From: Ampelocalamus luodianensis
Taxonomy: Eukaryota; Streptophyta; Magnoliopsida; Poales; Poaceae
DNA length: 64,000 bases
NCBI GenBank assembly: GCA_036346255.1
Contig: CM070619.1
Location: forward strand, 25,426,342-25,490,341
Direction of reading: 5' to 3'
The notes beneath the pieces are model-generated. The model had not been told where the DNA came from. It searched no databases and saw only the letters and a list, made by a program, of their open reading frames with translations. Position numbers and translations under genes: made by a program. Shown piece by piece: positions 21,477 through 33,684 of this stretch (positions are counted from its first letter, which is position 1; the number at the start of each line of letters is the position of its first letter).

Positions 21477-21504
21477 GCTAGTGGAGGTTACTCCTGCAAG
21501 GGTC
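21403..21504 (+). repeat. Short duplication across the TypA stop codon
   Basis: A stretch in the last exon, about 21405-21431 (ctagtggaggttacacctgc...), is repeated at about 21478-21503 immediately after the stop with one substitution. The spacing is about 70 bp. It leaves the stop codon where the conserved protein should end. Confidence 0.75.
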
Positions 21505-22116
21505 CTACAATGTTGGAGCATTTCATTATCGAAACAGCGGTTTCAGATAGAAACTGGCTGCTGCTTTGCCTGGGATTGATATGACTGCTATGAGACATTC
21601 GACAAGTCGGTCACCAAGCTATTTTTGGTGGTCTACAGGTTACCAGATATATTCAGATATAGGATTATACCCAATTTTGCGATGATTAAATCGCCAAATT
21701 GTTCTCTTGATTCCTCATTAGAGAGAAGCTGGAATTGTCTTTTAGCCTGCAGATAATCTGTGCAAGGTTTTTACAGCAAAATCAGCTGTTAATTACATAT
21801 TTGTAGGTCACGTAGATACTGTACATGATTCAAGCAATTTGACGGCTTGAAGCAAAATTTGAATAATTGGGTATACAGTACACACTGTATTTTGACTAAT
21901 GGATACCGCTAAGTTTCTACGTACAACGTACTGTAGTTTGCTCAGTTTTTTTCCTATTGTGATACGATTGCAGAAACGACATTGGGGTTGCAGTGAGTGT
22001 TTCATTAGAAGCTGCAGACGAAATATTGAGGCCAAAAGATCTAGTGTCAACTATCAATAATTAATATTGTTTACTAGAGAACAGACAGCGCCCCAAAATC
22101 AGCAAAGCTGTCCAGA
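21477..22116 (+). other. TypA 3' flank and probable 3' UTR
   Basis: About 640 bp of AT-rich sequence lies between the TypA stop and the convergent NAC fragment. I see no ORF of note. A consensus polyadenylation signal is not unambiguous. Confidence 0.4.
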
Positions 22117-22456
22117 TCACCCAACGAACTCCTGCAGCTCCTCGTCCGTCATGCAGATGCCACGGGATTCTTCGCCCTCAGGTGGTGGCGGCATTGTGCC
22201 GTGCTCAGCCAGCTGCTCCCCGTAGTCGGCCGGCGGTGTGGACGGGAAGCCACGATCAGCCAGCGAAGCCTGTTCCTAATTAAGAAACGGATCCACCGCG
22301 AAGGGTTCTTGGCATGATCGGTCATCTGATGCCGGTACCGCGCAAGAAGTCAGACCGGATGCCCCTGCAGAAGGTTCTGTTTCTCCATGCACTGCCGCGT
22401 CGTTGAGTGACTGTTCTTGATTGTAAGCATACGGAGCATGCGCCGCCGGACTCCTG
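22117..22456 (-). pseudogene. NAC transcription factor gene, C-terminal fragment
   Basis: Read on the - strand from 22456, one frame gives about 110 codons beginning AHAPYAYNQEQSLNDAAVHG and ending MTDEELQEFVG with TGA at 22117-22119. One in-frame TAG sits at 22276-22278. The acidic, Ser/Pro-rich tail fits a NAC activation region. The assignment to NAC rests on the two other - strand pieces at 61057-62730, whose frame ends where this one could resume. It is convergent with TypA. The 5' side of this fragment is the target site of a copia insertion (tcctg, 22452-22456). Confidence 0.55.
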
Positions 22457-22898
22457 TGTTGAACTAATCATGTGTGTGTGCTGTGCATGCCGAGACGTGC
22501 TGGTTCACGTTGGATTGGCAGCGTAACTACAGGATCGATTGAGTAGTTAGCGGGATTGATTTGATTAGATATTTCCTTCCTTAGTATTTCGTTCCGTTGG
22601 CGTCGTAGTTTTGGCTGTAATCCGGAGACTCCCGGGATGGCGCGATTCTCCCGGGGATCACGGCAGGAGATCACAGCCAAAATCTGCATGTAATTGTTTC
22701 TTTCCGTTTGTGTTCTTTCCTTTAGCGATTGAAATAGAAACCGAGAAGCTGCAGCAAGAATAGTGCGGCACCGGAAAAAAAAAATTCCTGCCGTGTCTTT
22801 TGATTGCCGATTGCTGAGTTTCCAAAGAAGTGTTCACGTGTGTGTTCACGTTGTGTTCTTCGTGCTCGAGTTGAGTGTTCATCGACTCGGTGCTAACA
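22457..22898 (+). repeat. 5' LTR of the outer copia element
   Basis: It is 442 bp and shares most of its length with the LTR at 35291. It ends tgctaaca just before the primer binding site. Confidence 0.92.
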
Positions 22899-22900
22899 AT

Positions 22901-22912
22901 TGGTATCAGAAC
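22901..22912 (+). other. Primer binding site of the outer copia element
   Basis: The bases tggtatcagaac lie two bases after the LTR and are complementary to the 3' end of initiator tRNA-Met except near the end. Confidence 0.8.
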
Positions 22913-22919
22913 GACGACG

Positions 22920-23800
22920 ATGTCTAGGAACATGGGATCGGAGTCCCCCACCGCACCACAAGCCCACGCTGATGGGAGAGGCCACAGCGGTGCCGGCAAC
23001 GAAGGCGGGAACATGGTGGTGCACCAGATCAAGGAGACCCTACTCTCACGCGTATGAACTACACTAAGTGGGCTCTCTTGATGAAGGTCAACATGCAGGC
23101 TCAGGGAGTCTGGGAGGCGATCAATCTGGGAAATGCCGAGTATCGGATTAACAAGATGGCAATGGCGGCCATACTCCAAGGGGTGCAGCCGGAGATGCTA
23201 GCGACACTAGCGGTGAAGGACAGCGCCAAACAGACCCGGGACGCCATCAAAACCATGCGTATGGGTGTGGAACGTGTCTGGGAGGCGAAGGCACAAGCTC
23301 AAGGAATTCGATGGGATTCGCATGAAGAGCAACGAGCTGGTGGATAATTTTTGCCATACGGTTGATCAGCCTCGTCAACAACATCCACATGCTCGGCGAA
23401 ACCTTGGAGGACGTCAAGGTAATCAAGAAGTTCCTCTGCGTCGTTCCTATGAAGTTCACGCAAGAGGCGATCTCCATCGGCGGTGATCGACTGTGCACCC
23501 TATCCATGGAAGGGCTGGTGGGTCGGCTCAAGTCTGCGGAGGAGAGGTTTGATGTGGACGAGGAGCCAATGACGGTGCCCACGAGGCCAGTGGCTGTGGC
23601 AAGCAAGGCGGGCAAGGTGCTGCCCGCGACGGCAGAAGCGCTTCGGTCGGCGGTGGCAATGGCAAGTCCAGACTCAAGTGTTTCAATTGTAGGAACCTTG
23701 GGCACTTCTCTCGGGAATGCCGCAAGCCACGACGAGAGCGCAAGGAGCAGGTGCATCTCACTCAGGCTTAGGGCAACGAGCCACGCTGTTGATGGCCCAG
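22920..23800 (+). pseudogene. Outer copia gag remnant
   Basis: The ATG at 22920 opens MSRNMGSESPTAP and continues across frames into NYTKWALLMKVNMQAQGVWE, the copia UBN2-type gag signature. At least three frameshifts or stops follow. A CCHC zinc knuckle, CFNCRNLGHFSREC, is readable at about 23677-23720 and would bind the element's RNA. Confidence 0.82.
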
Positions 23801-23879
23801 GTGTGCCGCGGCGGAGGTCACACACGGTGTGCCCGATGGCGTTGTCTGGGCGATGTGCACACGCAAGTGCACCTTGCCC

Positions 23880-24202
23880 GGGAGGAAGACGAGTATGACG
23901 ACGCCTGGTACCTGGACACGGGTGCGTCCAATCATATGTCCGGGTGCAAGGCAGCGTTTGCCGAGCTAGATGTTGGCGTAAAGGGGATCGTGAAGTTTGG
24001 CGACAACTCTATCGTCAACATATGTGGGCATGGGACTGTGTTGCTCAAGTGCCACATCAAGGAGCATCGCATGCTCATCGGGGTGTACTACATCCCATGG
24101 CTGCAGAGCAATATCATCAGCATCGGACATCTTGACGAGAGCAGCTATCAGACGTTGATCGAGAATAGCATGCGCGTGGCCGTGATCGCGATGGTGCGCT
24201 AG
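23880..24202 (+). pseudogene. Outer copia protease remnant
   Basis: The aspartic protease motif WYLDTGASNHMSG lies at about 23907-23945, followed by FGDNSIVNICGHGTVLLKC and the PWLQSNIISIGHLDE segment. The frame ends at 24202. Confidence 0.82.
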
Positions 24203-24429
24203 CTAAGGTAAATGCTCCGGGAACCACATGTGTGCTTGATCGGTTTTAGCGCGGCGGTGTGTCTAGCGGTGAGCTACGGTGAAGATGTGTGGTGTGCCAC
24301 GCGCGCTCTGACCATCGAACTTTCGATCCACGTGGCGTCTCGCGCGTGATGAGATGGTCGCGGGTTGCTCGAGATCAATCGGTGGATTGAATCGCGGACG
24401 CCGCTCGTCGGAAAACAACGTGTGTGCTC

Positions 24430-25120
24430 ATTCTGTAGGAGGCACGCTCTGCGCCGAGATCAACTTCGAGTTGGTGCGCGGTGACTTGTGCGGACGATCC
24501 ACGCCAGCGACGCCAGGAGGGAATTGGTACTTTCCGCTCCTGATGGATGATTTCAGCCGATGCTCCTGATGTCGAAAGACGAGGCATCGATAGCCATCAA
24601 GCGCTTCTAGGCCCATGCTGAACTTGAGGACACGCGAAAGCTATGGGCGCTGCGCACTGATTGTGGTAGTGAATTCATGTCCATGGAATTCGACAAGTAC
24701 TGCGCGAACCTCAGCGTCAAGCGGCAGCTCATGGCACTGTACGCACCTCAGTAGAACGGTGTCGTGGAGCGTTGGAACCAAACGGCGGTCGGCATGGCGC
24801 ACAACTTATTGAAGGCAAAAGGTGTGCCAGGAAGGTTTTAGGGCAAGGCTATCACAATGACAAACTACCTCCTCAACCGTGCACAGACGTGGAGTGTGCA
24901 TGGCAAGATGCCCTATGAGGCGTGGTACGGGCGACGCCCGAACGTGCATTATTTCCACACGTTTGGGTGTGTGGCGCAGTGAAGGTGGTGAAGCCAGACC
25001 TAAAAAAATTCGACGACAGAAGCATGCCCATGGTCTTTCTCAGCTATGAACCGGGGTCCAAGGCATACTGGGTCTGTGATCTCATGGACAATCGTGTTCA
25101 CGTGTTGCGCAATGTCATGT
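24430..25120 (+). pseudogene. Outer copia integrase remnant
   Basis: Recognisable parts are the DLCG core start, the DDFSR segment, LRTDCGSEF-type sequence near 24650-24680 and an NGVVERWN segment near 24755-24780 that includes the catalytic Glu. In-frame TAG codons replace Gln or Trp at 24608, 24752 and 24839. Confidence 0.78.
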
Positions 25121-25449
25121 TCGATGAAGAGGCAAAGTGGAATTGGAACACAGTAGGAGCTGACGATCCACTAACCGTTCCTGGTGAAATCTTCTCCATG
25201 GAACACATTTTTCTTCTTGTGAAAGGTGATGGACGAGTTGATGCACCGAAGCATGGGGGTGAGACGGCAGGAACGCCATCCAAGCCGGGTTGCGTGCCCA
25301 GCCCAGGGTCACCGACGCTAGCCTGTACTCCAAATACACCAGCCCTGGCTGCACCTACCGGAGAGGAGATGGTGTCACCTCCGACTAATGCGTCACAACC
25401 ATCTGATGAAGCGCCGCACCGGTACCACACCATAGCGAACCTCTACGAC

Positions 25450-26948
25450 ACCACTAACGAGGTCATAGTTGTGGACTACAGGCTATGTCTTCTGGCCACA
25501 GAGGAGCCCGTGAACTTTGCTGAAGCTGAGCAGCACAAGTGCTGGTTCCAAGCTATGTTGGAGGAGATGAGGTCCATTGAAGAGAACATTACGTGGAAGT
25601 TGTGCAACCTACCTACTGGCCATCGTCCCATCGGCCTCAAATAGGTGTACAATGTCAAGAAGGATTCACAGGGAGCCATGGTGAAGCACAAGGTGCACCT
25701 CGTCGCCAATGGGTACGTGTAGTGACAAGGTGTCGACTTCGAGGAAGTATTCGTGTTATTGCCCGGGTGGAGCCCGTGCGCCTACTGGTTGCACTTGCGG
25801 CACAAAAGGGTTGGCAGGTGCACCATATGGACATCAAATCAACGTTCCTCAATGGCGAGCTTGAGGAGGAGGTGTACGTTGTGCAGCTGTCGGGCTTCGT
25901 TGACGACAACAACGAGCACAAGGTGCTCAAACTCTAGAAGGCCCTCTACGGTCTGCGTCAGGCACCAAAGGTGTGGAACGCCAAACTCGACAGCAGCTTG
26001 CAATCCCTCGGGTTCAAGCCAAGCCCATCGGATCATGTTGTGTACACATGAGGAGCCGATTCATTGCATCTACTCGTGGGTGTATACGCAGATGATCTCA
26101 ACATCACTGATTCACATCCGCCGGAGATTGCCAAGTTGAAGTAGGAGATGATGAAAGTGTTCAAGATGAGTGACTTGGGATTGCTCAGCTACTACCTCAG
26201 AATTGAGGTACACCAGGAAAATGGTGGCATTACGTTGAACCAGGCTTCCTATGCGCTTAGGATCCTGGAGAAGAGTGGCATGGTGGGCTGCAATCCATGC
26301 TAGGTGCGGATGGAGGCACATCTCAAACTGAGCAAGACCAGCGATGGTTCTTCTGTGGATGCCACTTTCTATCGGTGAATCGTGGGGAGTCCCCAGTATT
26401 TGGTTCACACTAGGCTGGATATCTCTTATGCTGTGGGTTACATCAGCAGGTTCATAGAGGCACCAACAACCGAACATCTTGGAGTAGTGAAGCACATGCT
26501 TCGATACATTGCCAAGATGCTCAACTATGGTTGCTTCTACACAACAAGCGGTGGGGAGCTGTAACTGATGGGGTATAGTGATTCCGACATGGCTGGGGAT
26601 ATGGATGATCGCAAAAGAACTATAGGGGTGTTGTTCTTCCTTGGTCGAAGCCTGGTCAGTTGGCAGTCGCAGAAGCAAAAGGTGGTGGCCTTATTCTCGT
26701 GCGAGGCCAAGTACATCGCAGCCACCACCACGGCGTGTCAAAGTATATGGCTCAGACGTTTGCTCAGTGACTTGATGAACAAGGAGCCTAGCCGTCTAAG
26801 TCTCAAGGTGGATAACAAGTCGACGATCTCACTTTGCAAGAACCCCATCTTCCACGATCGAAGTAAGCACATTGATACCTGTTATCATTTTATTTGTGAA
26901 TGTGCTGAAGGGAAGATCGAGATTGAGTACATCAACACGAATGATTAA
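25450..26948 (+). pseudogene. Outer copia reverse transcriptase and RNase H remnant
   Basis: RT parts include HMDIKSTFLNGELEEEVYV (about 25825-25885), ALYGLRQAPK (about 25940-25970) and a shifted YADDL segment near 26080-26100. RNase H ends with GYSDSDMAGDMDDRKRT and SKHIDTCYHFICE. At least seven single-codon stops occur at 25642, 25720, 25723, 25935, 26142, 26301, 26376 and 26562. Each is explained by C-to-T (or G-to-A) change of a conserved Gln, Arg or Trp codon. Confidence 0.85.
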
Positions 26949-27033
26949 CTCGCTGACATTCTTATGAAGTCATTGGGGCGCGTCAAGTTCCAGGAGTTGC
27001 GAGCCAAAATTGGTTTGGTCAAGATCAAGAAGG

Positions 27034-28608
27034 TGTTGGTCATATGCCCTAGAGGCAATCATAGAGATGATTGTATCACGTCTATGTTTATGAGTTCTTG
27101 AATAAATGTTATTCTGTTCCTTCAATGAATCGTTAGTTCTGAAGATCAACGAGTATGTGACTTATTGGTGAAACTCTTCGACTTATATGATGTCGTTCTA
27201 AAAGTATCCCTAGTCGAATGCCACTAATCGGAACACCAGTGACCCTACAACCAGCACATGTATTGATTGATGACCATGTTTCACCGGTCATGGATATAGG
27301 GATATCGAATCAATAATGTGAACACATGTTAGAGAACATGGGGTTGGATGGACCCACCTTGAGATACTATTGAGATTGTTATAATTCTATGTGTCATTAG
27401 TTGGTCTCAAGCAATGATGATGTATAATCCTTAGACCTGAGATCAGCATGGTTCCCTACATATGTAATAGCACTCTTAGGAGTTGCCAAACGCTACTCGT
27501 AATTGGGTGGTTATAAAGGTAGCTTTCGGGTATGCTATGAAACATACGGAGGGATGTGACTGGTCGAATATGGGATTTGCCCCTCCTAACATAACGGGAG
27601 AGATGTCTCTGGGCCCCTCGAAGTAGTCGGATAAAGAAAGTGCATGGCCATACCACTAGTGGTCGAAGTGTTCGACCACATAAGGTTATCTGACAACTCA
27701 ATCGAGAAAGTATTGAACAGTCCATGGATGACACATTATCTCACCTGGAGTTCAACCAGATATCGTGAGGCAAAGGGAGAATACTAGAGTAGGTCACTTA
27801 GTTCGATCAGGTCCAAACAAGTCGTATGGTGATACGAGCAAGTCGTAGACTGGTCGAACAAAATCACAGAGTGTTCTAAACCTGGTCGTAAGGAGTTATG
27901 AACTGGTCGTATAGAGATAGGACCTGGTCGTAAGTGATGAGGACCTAGTCATAGATCATATTGCATTAAGGTTCGTCCGATATAATTTGTGTGTATTCAG
28001 AAATCGTTATGTCCTGCTAGGTACCGCTACGACTTGTGGTCGGAAAGGGTTTCCGAGTCATAACCGATTACACATAAACCTAACGGGTCACACACTTAAT
28101 GGGTTGGAACAAACCAGTACGAATATGATTTGTCAAACGTGTTTGGATAGGATCCGACACGGGGCGCTATATAAGGAGATGCATGAGGCCATCGTAGGTG
28201 GGAGAGAGACATGTGAGTTGTTTCCACCGAAACCCTAGCCGCCATCTTCTTGAGAGAGCCTTCCCGTGCGACTTGGTGCTAGCACACCAGCGTACGGTTG
28301 TTCCTTCTCTGGATGTGTGGATACCGTAGAGGCGCTACTGCGGTCGCTGTTGCGCTAAGGACAATATGCAATCTTCACAAGGAACTGCAGAGATTGCTGG
28401 AGGAGACGATCGACTACGAGGACGTTGGACGATCATCTACGACCACTATATCGGCGCGTTCTTCGTCAGACTAGGCTGCTCCGACTCTACTTCCACTGCA
28501 CTGCGCGTCTGGTGATAATGATCTGTGATCATCTAACTTGCTTGGCATCCTAGTTTACGTGGTAGAAATTTTGAATTGTTGCTAGCGTAGTCGACCCGTA
28601 TCCCTATA
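27034..28608 (+). repeat. 5' LTR of the Angela-type element
   Basis: It is about 1575 bp and aligns along its length with 33685-35263. It has a short local expansion near 27815-27850 (gtcgtatggtgatacgag) absent from the right LTR. The end is tccctata, not the usual CA. Confidence 0.9.
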
Positions 28609-29766
28609 GTGGTATCAGAGCAATCTTGCATAGTTTTTGACCTACATGATACTCCTACCGGTCGGAATTCCGCCATCGGAGTATGTCGCAATGTGTGGTC
28701 GTATCAAGTCAGTGATCAGATAGTATGTGTTCATGTTGCCTGATAGAATTGAATTCTATGCATAACTTGTTTTTGCAGGGTTTGATGTGAATAGTATGGC
28801 CCATTGTGTATGTGATGCATGAATGGATTTTCATGGCCTGCGTGTCATGCTGTGAGATAGCCATCGAGCTACATATTATTGTATAACGGCCTGCGTACCG
28901 ACTTGTGATGCTTGAAATTATCCTATGTAATTCTTTACTAGCTTTTAGGAGTAAATGCTTAGTAGATGAATGCGGTCGGTGACTTCAAGTATGGTGGTCG
29001 GAGAATATGAAGCATGCTGATGGAGATCGACATGTTAAGGGCCATACTATTTCACAGTTTAATTTGATTATCTGTGAATGTTTACGTTTATTCCTGTTAT
29101 GCTATTTAATCATGTTTTATCATTAGGTGTTTTGACATGATAGAATAGAATCCCTCAGAAAAAATTAAGTAAAATTGATGCATTTCCAATTGCTGTACCT
29201 ATCACGATTTTGATCGTTAATTGGCAGATCTACCAAAGTAGGGTGCCATTAACTATCTTAATAAGATGGGGTGGGTATCGGACACCAACATGCATAGTAT
29301 TGGTTTGACTTGACAAGGCTATCAAAATAGTTTTGGGCCTTGAGGCATGGTGTTGGTAGCTGGGGTATAAAGATGCCACCCAACAAACAAGAGTCATATG
29401 CGATATGATTGGCAAGAGGTTGCCTACCTTAAATCACTAGGTTTCTAGCAGTGATGCCAAAGCTCACTAGAACTTAATAATTTATGGATCTTGGACTCAC
29501 TATATGTTCTTTGAGTGAAACATGGTTTATAGTGGGAGTATCTTTTATTATCTATTGTTAAGTTGAGTTTGACCACTAGTCGTATAGTGATACGACCAGA
29601 TCCAGACAAGTCGTATGGTGATACGAGCAGGTCGTAGACTGGTCGAACATAACAACTAACATGAGTGATTAATAGAAGGTCTTTCATAAACATAGTGCTG
29701 AATCTTTGCATATATTTTCTGTTGTAGATCATTGCACCTACTACTTCTTTTGCACCTACCTTTAAT
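28609..29766 (+). other. Untranslated leader of the Angela-type element
   Basis: About 1.15 kb without ORFs follow the primer binding site (28610-28621). Near 29575-29645 there is a second copy of the gtcgtatggtgatacgag motif of the LTR. Confidence 0.7.
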
Positions 29767-30687
29767 TTGCGATCTATTCTTGAAAAGAAAAACTTGAATG
29801 GTTCAAATTTCATTGTCTGGTTTCGTAATATGAGAATTGTTCTCAAACAAGAAAAGAAGGAATATGTTCTAGAGAATCCCTATCCTGAGGAACCGAGTGC
29901 TGATGCTACTCGAGCTGAAAAGAATGCTTATGAGAAGCATTGCAATGATGCAGTCGATGTGCACTGCCTAATGCTTGCAACCATGAACTCTGAGCTTCAA
30001 AAGCAATATGAGACCATGGATGCTTACAATATGATTGTGAGTCTGAAGGGTATGTTTCAGGATCAAGCAAGGGCAGAGAGGTACAATACCTTTAAGGCAT
30101 TATTTTCTTGCAGGCTGTCAGAAGGTAACCCGGTCAGTCCTCATGTGATCAAGATGATTGGTCTCATTGAGAGCTTGGAAAAGCTTAGTTTTCCCCTTAG
30201 TCAAGAGTTGGCTACTGATGTGATTCTCCAATCGCTCCCTGCGAGCTTTGAGCCTGTCATACTGAATTTTCATATGAATGGCATGGAGAAATCAATGACC
30301 AAGTTACATGGTATGCTTAAGGGTGCTGAGGAAAACATCAAGAAAAGTTTCAATCATGTGATGATGGTTCAAAAGACTACAGTCTTCAAGAAGAAGCGTA
30401 AGTCGGGAAAGGGAAAAGGCAAAGGAAAGACTAAAGATGAGATCGAGAGTCTCAAGGCTAAGCTTAAGAAGCTTAAAATGGGTCCTAAGCCTGACACAGA
30501 ATGTTACCATTGTCATGAGACTGGGCATTGGAAGAGAAATTGCAAGAAGTACTTGGCAGAAAAGAACAGAGGAAGTATGACTTCTAGTTCAGGTATAAAT
30601 GTTATACAAATTAATCTTGCCACTTCTCTGACCATTTCTTGGGTATTTGATACCGGATCGGTTGCTCATATTAGCAATTCGATGTAG
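29767..30687 (+). CDS. Angela-type gag with start of protease
   Basis: This 306-codon open frame contains a UBN2-type gag (LNGSNFIVWFRNMRIVLKQE onward), a basic KKKRKSGKGKGKGK segment and a CCHC knuckle CYHCHETGHWKRNC (about 30502-30543). It then runs into the protease motif WVFDTGSVAHISN. The usual ATG is missing: the frame is open further upstream to a stop near 29724 and no ATG fits, so the true start is probably mutated. TAG at 30685 interrupts the protease, most simply a CAG-to-TAG change. The capsid part is otherwise complete. Confidence 0.82.
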   Translation: MRSILEKKNLNGSNFIVWFRNMRIVLKQEKKEYVLENPYPEEPSADATRAEKNAYEKHCNDAVDVHCLMLATMNSELQKQYETMDAYNMIVSLKGMFQDQARAERYNTFKALFSCRLSEGNPVSPHVIKMIGLIESLEKLSFPLSQELATDVILQSLPASFEPVILNFHMNGMEKSMTKLHGMLKGAEENIKKSFNHVMMVQKTTVFKKKRKSGKGKGKGKTKDEIESLKAKLKKLKMGPKPDTECYHCHETGHWKRNCKKYLAEKNRGSMTSSSGINVIQINLATSLTISWVFDTGSVAHISNSM

Positions 30688-30708
30688 GGACTAATAAGGA
30701 GTAGAAGT

Positions 30709-31293
30709 TTGCCAAGAGGAGATGTTGATCTTCGCGTAGGCAATGGAGCAAGAGTTGATGCATTAGCTGTTGGCACTTTACCATTAGCTTTACCTTCAAG
30801 ATTAGTTATGGAACTAAATAATTGTTATTATGTTCCAGCCTTAAGCAAAAACATTATTTTTGCTTCATGCTTAGGAGCAGAAGGTTATGAATTCAGAATA
30901 AAGAACAATTGTTGTTCAATTTATTTTGAAGATATGCTTTATGGCCATGCTCCATTTGTGAATGGATTGTATGTTTTGAATCTTGAGGATATGCCTATCT
31001 ATAACGTTAATGCTAAGAGACTTCGACCCAATGAATGGAATCCCACTTTTATCTGGCATTGTCGACTAGGTCATATAAATAAGAAGCGCATGATGAAGCT
31101 CCATAAAGATGGTCTTCCAACCACATTTGATTTTGAATCATTTGAAACATGTGAATCTTGTTTACTTGGCAAGATGACAAAGGCACCTTTCACGACCAGA
31201 GGTGAAAGGGCGAGTGACTTGTTGGCCCTTGTACATTCGGATGTATGTGGACCTAGAGCACTTCGGCCAAAGGTGGTTTTCAGTACTTCATAA
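30709..31293 (+). pseudogene. Angela-type protease end and integrase N-terminus
   Basis: It continues the polyprotein after the stop: LRVGNGARVDALAVGT, YYVPALSKNIIF, then the integrase zinc-binding region WHCRLGHINKKRMMKLH with CESCLLGKMTKAPF, and LVHSDVCGPRALRPK. A frameshift near 31280 ends the frame. Confidence 0.82.
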
Positions 31294-31331
31294 CTTTTAC
31301 TGATGATTTCAGCAGATATGGCTATGTCTAC

Positions 31332-32046
31332 TTGATGAGACATAAGTCAGAATCCTTTGAAATGTTCAAGGAGTTTCAGAATGAGGTACAAAATCAACTT
31401 GGTAAGACAATTAAGTGTCTACGATCAGATCGTGGAGGTGAATATTTGAGCCATGAGTTCGGTGATCATCTAAAGAAGTGTGGAATTGTTCCACAACTCA
31501 CTCCGCGAACGCCTCAATGGAATGGGGTGTTTGAGCGACGGAACCGAACATTGTTGGACATGGTTCGGTCAATGATGAACCAATCGATCTTCCATTACGC
31601 CTGGGATACGCTCTAACAAGCGGCTTTCACTTTAAATAGGGTTCCATCAAAAGCGAGAGAAGACACCATATGAGATATGGATCGGGAAGTGTCCCGGTTT
31701 GTCTTTTCTCAAGGTATGGGGTTGTGAGGCATATGTCAAACGTTTGACGTCTGATAAACTCACACCCAAGTCTGATAAGTGCTTCTTTGTGGGGTATCCT
31801 AAGGAAACTAAAGGATATTACTTTTATAAGCGGGATGGAAACAAAGTGTTTGTTGCCCGTAATGGTGTCTTCTTGGAAAAGGAGTTTCTTTCCAAAGGAG
31901 TCAGTGGGAGTAAGGTGCAACTCGAAGAAATTCAAGAAACATCTGAAAATGTTTCAACTCCTATTGAGCCTCTACAGGATGAACAAAATGTTGTTGAACC
32001 TGTAGATGAAGCATCAGCCCCACGTAGATCTAAAAGGCCACGCTAA
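31332..32046 (+). pseudogene. Angela-type integrase core and C-terminus
   Basis: Two frames cover RSDRGGEYLSHEFGDHLKKC and an NGVFERRNRTLLDMVRSMM segment with the catalytic Glu. After a stop (TAA near 31614) and a shift comes the C-terminal part KVWGCEAYVKRLTSDKL to SAPRRSKRPR. The D-D-E residues appear to be present although the frame is broken. Confidence 0.8.
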
Positions 32047-33660
32047 TTGCCTATAAGGTATGGGCATGATGTTTTATTATTGAATAATAATGAGCCTAAT
32101 ACTTATTCGGAAGCAATGGTAGACCCAGACTTTGAGTCATGGCTTGAGGCCATGAGATTCGAAATGAAGTCCATGCATGACAATCAAGTTTGGAACTTGG
32201 TTGATGGAGCTGATGGTGTTAAAACCATTGAGTGCAAGTGGATTTTTAAGAAAAAGATAGATATGGATGGAAATGTTCATATTCATAAGGCACGACTAGT
32301 TGCGAAGGGTTTCAAGCAAATTCAAGGTGTTGATTATGATGAAACCTTCTCTCCTGTCGCTATGCTTAAGTCTATCCGGATCATTCTAGCTATTGCTACA
32401 TATTTCGATTATGAGATATGGCAGATGGATGTCAAAACAGCTTTCCTAAATGGAAACCTAAGTGAGGATGTGTACATGACATAGCCTGAGGGTTTTGTCG
32501 ATCCAAAGGAAGCTAGAAAGGTATGCAAGGTTAAGAAATCCATCTATGGATTAAAGCAAGCATCTCAGAGTTAGAACATTAATTTTGATAAAGTGGTCAA
32601 AGGGTTTGACTTCATCAAGAACAAAGAAGAACTTTGTGTTTACAAGAAGGTTAGTGGGAGCAAGCTTGTGTTTCTGATCTTGTATGTGGATGACATACTA
32701 CTGGTCGGAAATGATATTCCAATGCTTGAATCGGTTAAAACTTCATTAAGAAATAGTTTCTCAATGAAAGATTTAGGAGATGCAACATATATTCTTGGTA
32801 TAAGGATCTATAGAGATAGATCTAAGATGCTAATTGGATTAAGTCAAGACATGTACATTGACAAGATGTTGAAACAGTTCAACTTGCAAGATTCCAAGAA
32901 GGGTTTCTTGCCCATGTCACATGGTATTAATCTTAGCAAGACTCAGTGTCCTACGACCACTAATGAGCGAGACAAAATGAGTAGAATTCCATATGCTTCG
33001 GCTATCGGATCTATCATGTATGCCATGTTGTGCACTCGACCAGATGTGTCGTATGCTCTAAGTGTTACGAGCAGATATCATCGAGATCCGGTGAAGGTCA
33101 TCGGATAGCGATCAAGAATATCCTAAGTACTTAAGAAGGACTAAGGATGCATTCCTTGTATTTGGTGGTGAGGAAGAGCTGGTCGTAAATGGTTACACTG
33201 ATGCTAGCTTTCAAACCGACAAGGATGATTTCAGATCGCAATAAGGGTTTGTGTTTTGTCTGAATGGAGGAGCAATAAGCTGGAAGAGTTCCAAGTAGGG
33301 AACAGTTGCTAATTCTACAACAGAGGCTGAGTACATTGCGGCTTCGGAAGCTGCAAAAGAGGTCGTATGGATTAAAAAGTTCATTAATGAGCTGGGTGTG
33401 GTTTCGAGTGCTTCCAGTCCAATGGATCTCTATTGTGATAATAGTAGAGCCATTGCATAAGCAAAGGAGCCTAGATCGCATCAAAAGTCCAAGCATATAC
33501 TTCGACGATATCACATTATTTGTGAGATCGTTGAGAGAGATGATGTGAAGATATGCAAAGTGCACACGGATTTGAATATTGTTGATCCGTTGACAAAGCC
33601 TCTCCCGCAACCTAAGTATGAGGCACACACAAGAGCTATGGGTATTCGATACCTATTTGA
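32047..33660 (+). pseudogene. Angela-type reverse transcriptase and RNase H
   Basis: RT shows KWIFKKKIDMDGNVHIHKAR, QMDVKTAFLNGNLSEDVYM, SIYGLKQASQS and the catalytic LYVDDILLVGND (about 32680-32712). Stops at 32482 and 32573 replace Gln and Trp codons. RNase H (about 33180-33660) shows SNSTTEAEYIAASEAAKE-type sequence and ends FD before TGA at 33661-33663, with additional shifts and a TAA where IAQAKEPR-like sequence is expected. Confidence 0.83.
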
Positions 33661-33684
33661 TTGACTCTAGTGCAAGTGAGAGAT

